The notes below the pieces were generated by a model, which made no database searches, was not told the origin of the DNA, and worked only from the letters and a program-made list of their open reading frames with translations. From the NCBI GenBank assembly GCA_910585155.1, contig CAJUEC010000031.1:1-30764 (forward strand): a stretch of 30,764 nt of DNA. Direction: 5' to 3'. The stretch comes from an uncultured Oscillospiraceae bacterium (GTDB lineage Bacteria; Bacillota; Clostridia; Oscillospirales; Oscillospiraceae). Shown in pieces: positions 7,385 to 15,428 of this stretch (positions within the stretch are counted from its first letter, which is position 1; each line of letters starts with the position of its first letter). The position numbers were made by a program, and so were the translations under genes.

Positions 7385-7921
7385 ATGAGAAGGAAGAGCG
7401 CGGCGGCCAAGGTGGCCTATCCGGCGGTGCTGGGTGCCCTGGCCTTGGCTCTGGTGTACCTGGGCGCCGCGGCGCCCACGGGGAGCTGGGGCATCGTGGC
7501 CATGGCGGGGTTGCTGCCCGCCGCGGCGGTGATCTCTGTGGGGCTGAAGGCGGGGGTTTTGTGCTGGGCGGCGGCGGCCGTCCTGGCTTTTCTGCTGGTG
7601 CCGGACAAATTCTGCGCCCTGCTGTTTGCCGCCCTGTTCGGGCCCTACCCCATGGTGAAGTCGCTGGCGGAGGGTCTGCGGAAGAAGCCGGTGGAGTACC
7701 TGCTGAAGCTGGCCTTTTTCAACGCCTCCTTCACCCTGCTCTATCTGACCATGCGGGGGGCGGTGCTGGGCTCCCTGCCCCAGGCGCTGGGCGGCTCGGT
7801 CTGGGTGCTGTATGGGGCGGCAAACCTGGTGTTTCTGGCCTATGATTATGGATTTAGCCGGCTGATCGCGGTGTATATCGCCCGCGTTCAGCGGGCGGTT
7901 CACGGAAAAGCGAGGGAGTAA
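7385..7921 (+). CDS. Hypothetical integral membrane protein
   Basis: I do not recognise this 178-residue protein. It has about five hydrophobic stretches (roughly residues 10-28, 34-52, 56-82, 105-125 and 135-158), a basic N-terminus (MRRKSAAAK) and a basic C-terminus, as in a small multi-pass inner-membrane protein. The overall size and layout recall S-components of ECF vitamin transporters, but I see no motif that proves this. It starts two bases after the DnaJ-domain gene stop and ends just before yicC, so it shares their transcript. Confidence 0.6.
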   Translation: MRRKSAAAKVAYPAVLGALALALVYLGAAAPTGSWGIVAMAGLLPAAAVISVGLKAGVLCWAAAAVLAFLLVPDKFCALLFAALFGPYPMVKSLAEGLRKKPVEYLLKLAFFNASFTLLYLTMRGAVLGSLPQALGGSVWVLYGAANLVFLAYDYGFSRLIAVYIARVQRAVHGKARE

Positions 7922-7923
7922 AC

Positions 7924-8811
7924 TTGGTGAAAAGCATGACCGGCTACGGCCGGGGAGAGCGGGCCTTTGACGGCGGCGTCCAGGTTACGGTGGAGCTGCG
8001 CGCGGTGAACAACCGCTATCTGGACTGCACGGTGAAGATGCCCCGGGCCTACATCTTCGCGGAGGACGCCATGAAGGCCAGGGTGCAGAGCGCCGTGGCC
8101 CGGGGCAAGGTGGACGTGTTCGTCACAATCGCCCGGGCGGGCGGGGACGACGTGGTGGTCACCGTGAACGAGGCCCTGGCAAAAAGCTATGTGGAGGCCA
8201 TCCAGAAGCTCCATGAGCTGGGGCTGGGCAGGGCCAGGAGGGAGTACTACCCCACCGACCTGGCCCGGTTCCCCGACGTGCTCACGGTGGAGAAGCGGGC
8301 GGAGGACCTGGACGAGATGAAGGAGCGCCTGCTGTCGGCGCTGGATCTGGCCATTGCCGACTTCAACTCCATGCGGGAGCGGGAGGGGGAGCGGCTGTGC
8401 GCCGACATCCTGGGCCGGGCCTCCGCCATTGAGGGGCTGCTGGGGGAGATCGAGGAGCGCTCCCCCCAGACGGTGAACGACTACCGCGCCCGGCTGGAGG
8501 CCAAAATGCGGGAGGTGCTCCAGAACACCCAGATTGACGAGGGCCGGCTGCTCACCGAGGCGGCCATCTTTGCCGACAAGGTGGCGGTGGACGAGGAGAC
8601 CGTCCGCCTGCACAGCCATCTGGACCAGCTGCGGGAGCTGCTGGAGGCGGGGGGCGCGGTGGGGCGCAAGCTGGACTTCCTGATCCAGGAGTTCAACCGG
8701 GAGGCCAACACCGTGGGCTCCAAGTGCAGCGACCTGGAGATCACCCGGCGGGTGGTGGACATGAAGGCGGAGATCGAGAAGATCCGCGAACAGGTCCAGA
8801 ATCTGGAGTGA
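7924..8811 (+). CDS. yicC: YicC/YloC-family endoribonuclease
   Basis: A 295-residue protein of the YicC family, whose members cut or help degrade RNA. The N-terminus KSMTGYGRG and VELRAVNNRYLD are family hallmarks (YicC_N domain); the C-terminal part, with FLIQEFNREANTVGSKC and the MKAEIEKIREQVQN end, is the DUF1732 domain. The start is TTG 7924 or GTG 7927; GAGGGAG at 7912-7918 fits GTG slightly better (8 bases) and both give nearly the same protein. It is followed by remA, gmk and rpoZ, the conserved Firmicutes order. Confidence 0.92.
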   Translation: MVKSMTGYGRGERAFDGGVQVTVELRAVNNRYLDCTVKMPRAYIFAEDAMKARVQSAVARGKVDVFVTIARAGGDDVVVTVNEALAKSYVEAIQKLHELGLGRARREYYPTDLARFPDVLTVEKRAEDLDEMKERLLSALDLAIADFNSMREREGERLCADILGRASAIEGLLGEIEERSPQTVNDYRARLEAKMREVLQNTQIDEGRLLTEAAIFADKVAVDEETVRLHSHLDQLRELLEAGGAVGRKLDFLIQEFNREANTVGSKCSDLEITRRVVDMKAEIEKIREQVQNLE

Positions 8812-8815
8812 CGGC

Positions 8816-9082
8816 ATGGAGCTTATTCACATCGGATTTGGCAATATGGTATCCGCCGGGCGGGTGGTGGCCGTGGTGGGCCCGGACTCCGCCCCGGTGA
8901 AGCGGCTGGGTCAGGAGGCCAGGGAGCGGGGCGAGCTCATCGACGCCAGCTTCGGCCGCAAGACCCAGGCGGTGCTGGTGATGGACAGCGGCCACGTGGT
9001 GTGGTCCGCGCTGTCCACCCAGGAGATCTGCGCCCGGCTCCAGGCGGAGCCGAAGGGGCGGGAGAGGGAGGATGCGCCGTGA
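8816..9082 (+). CDS. remA: RemA-family regulator (DUF370)
   Basis: An 88-residue protein with the RemA pattern: the start MELIHIGFGNMVSAGRVVAV, then SAPVKRL, GELIDASFGRKTQAV and a closing VWSALSTQEI. In B. subtilis RemA is a DNA-binding activator of matrix and osmoprotection genes that forms rings; here only the family is certain. The gene sits between yicC and gmk as in Bacillus, and its stop overlaps the gmk GTG start (9079-9082). The C-terminal KGREREDAP tail is charged. Confidence 0.92.
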   Translation: MELIHIGFGNMVSAGRVVAVVGPDSAPVKRLGQEARERGELIDASFGRKTQAVLVMDSGHVVWSALSTQEICARLQAEPKGREREDAP

Positions 9083-9717
9083 GAGCGATCCAGAAGAAAA
9101 AGCGGGGGGAGCTCATCGTGCTGTCCGGCCCCTCCGGGGTGGGGAAGAGCACCGTCATCGCCGAGCTGCTGGGCGCCCGGCGGGACATCCATTTTTCCGT
9201 GTCCTTCACCACCCGCCAGCCCCGCACCGGGGAGCAGGACGGGGTGAACTACCGCTTTGTCTCCCGGGAGGAGTTTGAGCGGATGATCGCCGACGGCGAG
9301 CTGCTGGAGTTCGCCGAGTACGTGGGCAACTACTACGGCACCTCGCTGAAGGTGATCCGGGAGCAGCTGGACCGGGGGGTGGACGTGCTGCTGGACATCG
9401 AGGTCCAGGGGGCGGCCAAGGTGAGGGAGCGCTGCCCGGAGGCGGTGCTCATCTTCCTGATCCCCCCCTCCATTGAGGAGCTGTCCCGCCGCCTCCACCG
9501 CCGGAACACCGACGCGGAGGAGGTCATCCAGCGCAGGCTGGAGAAGGCCCGGCAGGAGTGCCGGGAGAGCGTGAATTATGACTATCTGGTGGTGAACGAC
9601 ACGGTGATGGACGCCGCGGGGGAGATTTTGTCCATCCTCCAGGCGGAGCAGTGCCGCACCCAAAAGCGCATCCACCTCGCCCAGGGCATCACCGGCCCCC
9701 AGGACGAGGAAGCCTGA
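9079..9717 (+). CDS. gmk: Guanylate kinase
   Basis: Gmk converts GMP and ATP to GDP and ADP. The 212-residue protein has the P-loop GPSGVGKS (residues about 17-24), the GMP-binding segment SFTTRQPRTGEQDGVNYRFV, and the usual DIEVQGA and RLEKARQE elements. I chose GTG 9079, which overlaps the remA stop and has GGGAGG upstream; a longer in-frame start at 9001 would lie within remA and add a non-conserved extension. rpoZ follows after 35 bp, a common pairing. Confidence 0.95.
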   Translation: MRAIQKKKRGELIVLSGPSGVGKSTVIAELLGARRDIHFSVSFTTRQPRTGEQDGVNYRFVSREEFERMIADGELLEFAEYVGNYYGTSLKVIREQLDRGVDVLLDIEVQGAAKVRERCPEAVLIFLIPPSIEELSRRLHRRNTDAEEVIQRRLEKARQECRESVNYDYLVVNDTVMDAAGEILSILQAEQCRTQKRIHLAQGITGPQDEEA

Positions 9718-9752
9718 CCCCCACGGGGAAAACCAAGAAGGAGTGGTATATC

Positions 9753-9992
9753 ATGTTGCTGTATCCTGCCATTAAGGACCTGCTTCAGCAGGTGCCCAGC
9801 CGCTATATGCTGGTGAATCTGGTGGCCAGCCGGGCCAGAAAGCTGTCCAGCGAGGCGGAGGTCTCCGGCGAGCCGCTGGAGGAGAAGGCGGTGTCCCTGG
9901 CCATCCGGGAGGTGGCCGACGGCACCCTGAGCCTGGAGCAGGCGCAGGAGGACGAGCCGGCCGCCCAGGACGGGGCGGAGGAGCCGCTGTAG
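9753..9992 (+). CDS. rpoZ: RNA polymerase omega subunit
   Basis: A 79-residue omega subunit, which helps RNA polymerase assembly. Residues DLLQQVPSRYMLVNLVASRARKL and the later EEKAVSLAIREVADG match the family. AAGAAGGAG lies nine bases before ATG 9753. The acidic tail (after about residue 58) is variable in the family. Its stop codon, TAG 9990-9992, coincides with the first bases of a small inverted-repeat element (9991-10051), so the very last codons may have been changed by insertion. Confidence 0.9.
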   Translation: MLLYPAIKDLLQQVPSRYMLVNLVASRARKLSSEAEVSGEPLEEKAVSLAIREVADGTLSLEQAQEDEPAAQDGAEEPL

Positions 9993-10051
9993 AACCTGTA
10001 TTGACGTCGCAGCAGGGGCCGGCGGCCGCCTGGGGCTGTGAATACAGGGGG
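9991..10051 (+). repeat. Small imperfect inverted-repeat element between rpoZ and priA
   Basis: The left end AGAACCTGTATTGAC and the right end (10036-10051, read in reverse complement as CCCCCCTGTATTCACAG) match in the core CCTGTATT(G/C)AC. The middle is GC-rich and folds (GGCC-GGC-GGCC). The left 12-mer recurs at 30712-30723, and the reverse complement of 10037-10048 recurs at 30716-30727. Two separate 12-base matches to one distant site point to a repeat or mobile-element family. Confidence 0.6.
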
Positions 10052-10061
10052 AAAGGGTCGA

Positions 10062-10092
10062 AAAGGGCAAGCGGGCGACCGGCTTGCCCTTT
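10062..10092 (+). terminator. Terminator-like hairpin before priA
   Basis: A perfect 11-bp stem (10062-10072 with 10082-10092) beginning with A residues and ending in three T residues, with a 9-nt loop. It could end the cdaA-rpoZ transcript. No clear promoter is seen between it and priA. Confidence 0.55.
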
Positions 10093-10142
10093 GGCTGTCC
10101 GTGGCGTGTGCCCGCGGCGGCCGGGTGAGAGGGGAGAGACGG

Positions 10143-12608
10143 GTGGCCAACATCGCGAAGATCGCCGTGTCCGCGGCTGCCTACGCCATCGACCGGCCCT
10201 ACGACTACCTGGTGCCCCCCCAGCTGGAGGGGCGGCTGCGCCCGGGGATGCGGGCGGCGGTGCCCTTTGGCCGGGGGAACCGGGTGAGCGACGGCATTGT
10301 GCTGGCCCTGGGCCAGGGGGAGGACACGGGCAGGCTCAAGGCGGTGCTGGCCCAGCTGGATGAGGAGCCGCTGCTGGACGCGGACGCCATCCAGCTGGGC
10401 CTGTGGATGCGGGAGCACTGCTTCTGCACCGTGTACGACGCCATGCGCGCCATGCTGCCAGCGGGGCTGTGGTTTTCCCTGAAGGACTGCTGGCGCTTTG
10501 CCCCCGGGGTGGACCGGGAGGCGGCCTATGAGGCGGCGGAGGAGCTGCCCCGGGGCAGGCAGCTGGTGGAGCTGCTGGCGGCCAACGGCGGCTGGGCGGA
10601 GCTGGGCCGGATCCGGGCCGCCTTTGGCGCCGCCGACCCCGGCCCGGCCCTGCGGGGTCTGGCCCAGCGGGGCATTCTGGTGCAGGAGGCCAGCGCCCAG
10701 CGGGGGGTGGGGGACCGCACGGAGCAGATGGCCGCCCTGGCCATGGACCCCGGCGACGCCCTGGCCCTGCTGACCCCCAGGCGGCGGCGGGCCCCCCTCC
10801 AGTACGCCGCCGGGGAGGCGCTGTGCGCCGTGGGGGAGACCTCCGCCAAGGAGCTGTGCTACTTCACCGGTGCCTCCATGGCCACCCTGCGGGCGCTGGA
10901 GCGGCAGGGGGTGCTCCGGCTGTTCAAGCGGGAGGCCTACCGCCGCCCCCAGCTGCCCGACAGTCCCCAGGCCGCCCCGGTGGAGCTCAACGGGGAGCAG
11001 CAGGCGGCCTATGAGGGCCTGCTGGCCATGGCGGAGGGGGGCGGGGGCGCGGCGCTGCTGTACGGCGTCACCGGCAGCGGCAAGACCCAGGTGTACCTCA
11101 AGCTCATCCACGCCCTGCTGGAGCGGGGGAGGACCGCCCTGGTGATGGTGCCCGAGATCGCCCTCACCCCCCAGCTGATGCGGATTTTCACCTCCCACTT
11201 TGGCCGGGAGGTGGCCATACTCCACTCCTCCCTGTCCGCCGGGGAGCGGTGCGACGAGTGGAAGCGGGCCCGCCGGGGGGAGGCCCGGGTGGTGGTGGGC
11301 ACCCGCTCCGCCGTGTTTGCCCCCCTGCCCAATCTGGGGGCCATCATCCTGGACGAGGAGCAGGAGCCCTCCTACAAGTCGGAGCAGAACCCCCGCTACC
11401 ACGCCCGGGAGGCGGCCCGCTACCGCTGCCGCCGGGCGGGGGCGCTGCTGCTGCTGGGCTCGGCCACCCCGTCGGTGGACGCCATGTACCGCGCCCGCCG
11501 GGGGGAGTACCGGCTGTTCCGGCTGAGCAGCCGGTACAACCGGCAGGTGCTGCCCCAGGTGACGGTGGTGGACATGAAGGAGGAGCTGCGCCGGGGGAAC
11601 GGCGGCAGCGTCAGCGCGCCTCTGGCGGCGATGCTGGAGGAGACCGTTGACCGGGGGGAGCAGGCCATTTTGTTCCTCAACCGCCGGGGGGCCAGCCGGA
11701 TGGCGGCCTGCGGGGAGTGCGGCGAGAGCCCCACCTGCCCCCGGTGCTCCGTCCACCTCACCTATCACTCCGCCAACCGGCGGCTGATGTGCCATTACTG
11801 CGGCTATTCCCAGCCCCTTCCGGACCAGTGCCCCAGCTGCGGGGGGCTGCTGAATTTCGTGGGGGCGGGCACCCAGCGGGTGGAGGAGGAGCTGCGGGAG
11901 CGCTTTCCCGGCACGGCGGTGCTGCGCATGGACGCGGACACCGTCTCCGCCGCCCACAGCCATGAGGCCCTGCTGGAGAAGTTCCGGCGGCAGCGGGTGC
12001 CCATCCTGGTGGGCACCCAGATGGTGGCCAAGGGACTGGACTTTGAAAACGTCACCCTGGTGGGGGCGGTGTCGGCGGACCAGCTGCTGTACACCGGCGA
12101 CATCTACGCCTCGGAGCGGGCCTTTTCCCTGCTCACCCAGGTGGTGGGCCGGGCGGGCCGGGGGGAGAAGGCGGGCCGGGCGGTGGTGCAGACCTTCACC
12201 CCGGACAACGACGTGATCCGTTTTGCCGCCCGGCAGGACTACGACAGCTTCTACGAGCAGGAGATCCGCCTGCGGGAGGCCCGGGGGCTGCCCCCCTGGA
12301 CCGACCTGTTTGTGCTGTCCGCCTCAGGGCTGGAGGAGACGGCGGTGCTGCGCGCCCTGCTCCGGCTGCGGGACGCCCTGGGCGCCGCGCTGAACCAGCC
12401 GCCCTACGCCGGGGCGCCCTGGCGGCTGCTGGGGCCGGCCCCGGCGGCGGTGGTCAAGGTGAACGACCGCTACCGCTACCGGCTGATTCTGAACACGGAA
12501 AACACCAAGGCCATGCGCCTGCTGACGGCTCATCTGCTCCGTCGGGCCCAGGCGGACCGGCAAAACCGGGGGGTGGCGCTGTTTGCCGACCTGAACCCGC
12601 TGGAATGA
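10143..12608 (+). CDS. priA: Primosomal protein N' (replication restart helicase PriA)
   Basis: PriA reloads the replisome at stalled forks. The 821-residue protein has the N-terminal DNA-binding part (AYAIDRPYDYLVP), Walker A GVTGSGKT (308-315), a Walker B motif DEEQE (about 404-408; most PriA proteins have DEEHE), SYKSEQNPRYHARE, and eight zinc-binding cysteines in two groups between about residues 521 and 568 (CGECGESPTCPRC, CHYCGY, CPSCGG). The helicase C-terminal motifs GTQMVAKGLDFENV and QVVGRAGRG follow. I chose GTG 10143 because GAGGGGAG lies upstream and VANIAKIAV is the family N-terminus. It is first in the run priA-def-fmt-rsmB-rlmN-prpC-prkC-rsgA. Confidence 0.95.
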   Translation: MANIAKIAVSAAAYAIDRPYDYLVPPQLEGRLRPGMRAAVPFGRGNRVSDGIVLALGQGEDTGRLKAVLAQLDEEPLLDADAIQLGLWMREHCFCTVYDAMRAMLPAGLWFSLKDCWRFAPGVDREAAYEAAEELPRGRQLVELLAANGGWAELGRIRAAFGAADPGPALRGLAQRGILVQEASAQRGVGDRTEQMAALAMDPGDALALLTPRRRRAPLQYAAGEALCAVGETSAKELCYFTGASMATLRALERQGVLRLFKREAYRRPQLPDSPQAAPVELNGEQQAAYEGLLAMAEGGGGAALLYGVTGSGKTQVYLKLIHALLERGRTALVMVPEIALTPQLMRIFTSHFGREVAILHSSLSAGERCDEWKRARRGEARVVVGTRSAVFAPLPNLGAIILDEEQEPSYKSEQNPRYHAREAARYRCRRAGALLLLGSATPSVDAMYRARRGEYRLFRLSSRYNRQVLPQVTVVDMKEELRRGNGGSVSAPLAAMLEETVDRGEQAILFLNRRGASRMAACGECGESPTCPRCSVHLTYHSANRRLMCHYCGYSQPLPDQCPSCGGLLNFVGAGTQRVEEELRERFPGTAVLRMDADTVSAAHSHEALLEKFRRQRVPILVGTQMVAKGLDFENVTLVGAVSADQLLYTGDIYASERAFSLLTQVVGRAGRGEKAGRAVVQTFTPDNDVIRFAARQDYDSFYEQEIRLREARGLPPWTDLFVLSASGLEETAVLRALLRLRDALGAALNQPPYAGAPWRLLGPAPAAVVKVNDRYRYRLILNTENTKAMRLLTAHLLRRAQADRQNRGVALFADLNPLE

Positions 12609-12626
12609 CACAAGGAGGAATTGCAT

Positions 12627-13157
12627 ATGGCACTCAGAAAAATCCTGACCCAGGGCGACCCGGCTCTGGGCAAGGTCTGCCGCCCGGTGGAGCGGTTTGA
12701 CCAGAAGCTCCACTGGCTGCTGGACGATTTGAAGGAGACGCTGACCCAGTCCGGCGGCGTGGGGCTGGCCGCCCCCCAGATCGGCATACTCCGCCGGGCG
12801 GTGGTGGTGGAGGACGCGGAGGAGCAGCTGTTGGAGCTGGTCAATCCGGTGATCGTCCGCCAGGAGGGGGAGCAGGACGGCTGGGAGGGCTGCCTCAGCG
12901 TCCCCAACCAGTACGGGTGGGTGAGGCGGCCCAGCTCGGTCACCGTCCGGGCCCAGGACCGGGAGGGCAATTTCTTTGAGGTGTCCGGCGAGGAGATGGT
13001 GGCCCGGTGCTTCTGCCACGAGCTGGAGCACCTGGACGGCCACCTCTTTGTGGAGCACACCGGCGAGCTGTACAGCCCAGACGAGATCGACGCCATGGAG
13101 GCGGCGGAGGAGGATGAGGCCAAAAAGAGGCCCCGGAGAAAGGATAAGAAGAGATGA
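12627..13157 (+). CDS. def: Peptide deformylase
   Basis: Def removes the formyl group from the first methionine of new proteins. The 176-residue protein has all three motifs: GVGLAAPQIG (44-53), EGCLSVP with metal ligand C89, and HELEHLDG with ligands H131 and H135 and catalytic E132. A short lysine/arginine-rich tail closes it. ATG 12627 has AAGGAGG eight bases upstream. The stop overlaps the fmt start by four bases, coupling the opposing formylation and deformylation steps. Confidence 0.96.
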   Translation: MALRKILTQGDPALGKVCRPVERFDQKLHWLLDDLKETLTQSGGVGLAAPQIGILRRAVVVEDAEEQLLELVNPVIVRQEGEQDGWEGCLSVPNQYGWVRRPSSVTVRAQDREGNFFEVSGEEMVARCFCHELEHLDGHLFVEHTGELYSPDEIDAMEAAEEDEAKKRPRRKDKKR

Positions 13158-14095
13158 GAATCGTGTTCATGGGCACGCCGGACTTCGCCGTGCCCTCCCT
13201 GCGGGCGCTGGAGCAGGCGGGGCATGAGATCTGCGGGGTGTTCACCCAGCCGGATAAACCCAAAAACCGGGGGATGAAGCTTCAGCAGTCCCCGGTGAAG
13301 GAGTGCGCTCTGGCCCTGGGCCTGCCGGTCTACCAGCCCGCCGGCATGCGGGATGGGGAGGCGCTGGCCATACTCCGGTCACTGGAACCGGAGCTCATCG
13401 CCGTGGCCGCCTACGGCAAGCTTCTGCCAGTGGAGATTTTGGACCTGCCCCGGCTGGGCTGCGTCAATGTCCACTCCTCCCTGCTGCCCCGCTACCGGGG
13501 GGCGGCCCCCATCAACTGGGCCATTCTGAACGGTGAGGACGAGACCGGCGTCACCATCATGTATATGGCGGAGGGGATGGACACTGGGGACATCCTGGCC
13601 CAGGCAGGGACCCCCATTGCGCTGGACGAGAACGCGCCTCAGCTCTTCGCCAGGCTGGCGGAGCTGGGGGCCGGGCTTCTGGTGGACACGGTGGCGGCGC
13701 TGGAGGCGGGGACGGCGCACCCCGTCCCCCAGGACGACGCGCTGGCCACCCACGCCCCCATGCTCTCCCGGGAGCTGTCGCCCATGGACTGGACCCGGAC
13801 CGCCCGGCAGCTCCACGACCAGGTCCGGGGGCTGCACCCCTGGCCCGCCGCCACTGCCCTGCTGGATGGCGTTCGTTGCAAGGTTTTGTGCACCGCTTTG
13901 TCGGATAAAACCGCCGGGGAGGCTCCGGGCACGGTTTTGCGGGCGGACAAGCGGGGGCTGAAGGTGGCCTGCGGAGACGGCGGGGTTTTGGAGATTTTGG
14001 AGCTCCAGCCCGACGGGAAAAAGGCTATGGCCGCCTCCGCCTTTCTGGCGGGCCACCCCGTCCCCCCGGGGACGATCTTGATGAAACAGGAGTGA
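13154..14095 (+). CDS. fmt: Methionyl-tRNA formyltransferase
   Basis: Fmt formylates initiator Met-tRNA using 10-formyl-tetrahydrofolate. The protein is 313 residues, normal for the family. The Rossmann start RIVFMGTPDFAVPSL, the catalytic set N105, H107 and D143 (VNVHSSLLPRYRGAAPINW and GMDTGDI) and a C-terminal OB-like tRNA-binding domain are present. It overlaps def by four bases, and rsmB begins four bases after its stop. Confidence 0.96.
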   Translation: MRIVFMGTPDFAVPSLRALEQAGHEICGVFTQPDKPKNRGMKLQQSPVKECALALGLPVYQPAGMRDGEALAILRSLEPELIAVAAYGKLLPVEILDLPRLGCVNVHSSLLPRYRGAAPINWAILNGEDETGVTIMYMAEGMDTGDILAQAGTPIALDENAPQLFARLAELGAGLLVDTVAALEAGTAHPVPQDDALATHAPMLSRELSPMDWTRTARQLHDQVRGLHPWPAATALLDGVRCKVLCTALSDKTAGEAPGTVLRADKRGLKVACGDGGVLEILELQPDGKKAMAASAFLAGHPVPPGTILMKQE

Positions 14096-14099
14096 TCCC

Positions 14100-15428
14100 A
14101 TGGGCTCAGCCAGAGAGACTGCGGTGCTGACCCTGGCCGCCTGCGAGAGGCAAAAGGCCTGGTCGGACGGCCATTTGAAGCGCGCCATCCGGGAGAGCGG
14201 CCTGGACCGCCGGGACGGGGCGCTGTGCGCCCAGCTGTGCTACGGGGTGCTGCAAAACCGGCTGCTGCTGGACTGGCGGCTGGGGCGGGTGTGCGCCATG
14301 CCGCTGGGGAAGCTGGACCTGGAGGTGCTGTGCGGGCTGCGGGTGGCCGCCTATCAGCTGCTGTTTTTGGACAGGATTCCCCCCAGCGCCGCGGTGAATG
14401 AGGCGGTGAACCTGGCCAAGAAGCACTGCCGCAACCCCCGGGCGGCGGGTCTGGTGAACGGGGTGCTCCGGGCGCTGCTCCGGGAGGAGGCGCCGGAGGT
14501 CAGGGGGAGGGACGAGCTGGAGACCCTGTCCATCCGCACCAGCCACCCCCGGTGGCTGGCGGAGGCGTTTGTGGGCCTGCTGGGCATGGAGGGGGGCGCG
14601 GCCCTGATGGAGGCGGACAATGAGCGCCCCTCCACCGCCGCCCAGGTGAACACCCTGCGGACCGAGCCGTCAAGGCTGGCGGAGGAGCTGCGCTCCGCCG
14701 GGGTGGAGGCGGAGCCCCACCCCTGGCTGGAGGGGTGCCTGCTGCTGCGGGGGACGGGGGATCTGGAGCGGCTGGAGGCCTTCCGGCGGGGGGACTTTTA
14801 CGTCCAGGACCCGGCCTCCCGACTGGCGGTGCTGGCGGCGGACCCCAGGCCGGGGGAGCGGGTGCTGGACTGCTGCGCCGCCCCGGGGGGCAAGTCCTTT
14901 GCCGCCGCCATCCGCATGGAAAACCGGGGGGAGCTCATCTCCTGCGACATCCACCCCCACAAGATCAGGCTGCTGGAGGCGGGCCGGGACCGGCTGGGGC
15001 TGACCATCGCCGCCCCCGCCCTCCAGAACGGGACCCAGGTCCGGGAGGACTGGCTGGATGGCTTTGATGCGGTGCTGGCCGATGTGCCCTGCTCGGGGCT
15101 GGGCATCATCCGCAAGAAGCCGGACATCCGATACAAGGACCCGGGGCCGCTGGCGGGCCTGCCCAGGGTCCAGCGGGCCATTCTGGACAACTGCGCCCGG
15201 TACGTCCGCCCCGGGGGGACGCTGCTCTACTCCACCTGCACCCTCCTGCCCCGGGAGAACGGCGAGGTGGTGGACGGCTTTCTGGCGGAGCGGCCGGACT
15301 TCGCGCCGGAGCCCTTTACGCTGCCCCGCTGGGGGGTTCAGCCGGGCCGCGTGACCCTCTGGCCCCACATCCACGGCACGGACGGATTCTTTATGGCAAA
15401 GCTGCGCAGAAGGGGGGGGACCCCATGA
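14100..15428 (+). CDS. rsmB: 16S rRNA m5C967 methyltransferase RsmB
   Basis: RsmB methylates cytosine 967 of 16S rRNA (E. coli numbering) using SAM. The 442-residue protein has an N-terminal NusB-like RNA-binding domain (about 1-140; NRLLLDWRLGRV, LFLDRIPPSAAVNEAVNLAK) and a C-terminal methyltransferase domain. The SAM loop DCCAAPGGKS begins near 257, the release cysteine is C331 in DVPCSGLG, and the nucleophile is C380 in YSTCTLLPREN. The stop overlaps the rlmN start by four bases. Confidence 0.94.
   Translation: MGSARETAVLTLAACERQKAWSDGHLKRAIRESGLDRRDGALCAQLCYGVLQNRLLLDWRLGRVCAMPLGKLDLEVLCGLRVAAYQLLFLDRIPPSAAVNEAVNLAKKHCRNPRAAGLVNGVLRALLREEAPEVRGRDELETLSIRTSHPRWLAEAFVGLLGMEGGAALMEADNERPSTAAQVNTLRTEPSRLAEELRSAGVEAEPHPWLEGCLLLRGTGDLERLEAFRRGDFYVQDPASRLAVLAADPRPGERVLDCCAAPGGKSFAAAIRMENRGELISCDIHPHKIRLLEAGRDRLGLTIAAPALQNGTQVREDWLDGFDAVLADVPCSGLGIIRKKPDIRYKDPGPLAGLPRVQRAILDNCARYVRPGGTLLYSTCTLLPRENGEVVDGFLAERPDFAPEPFTLPRWGVQPGRVTLWPHIHGTDGFFMAKLRRRGGTP

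Noticed and set aside
9582..11963. A long minus-strand open frame opposite gmk, rpoZ and priA
   Set aside because: Low-complexity His/Gly/Pro/Gln-rich translation typical of an antisense shadow; it crosses three well-supported genes.
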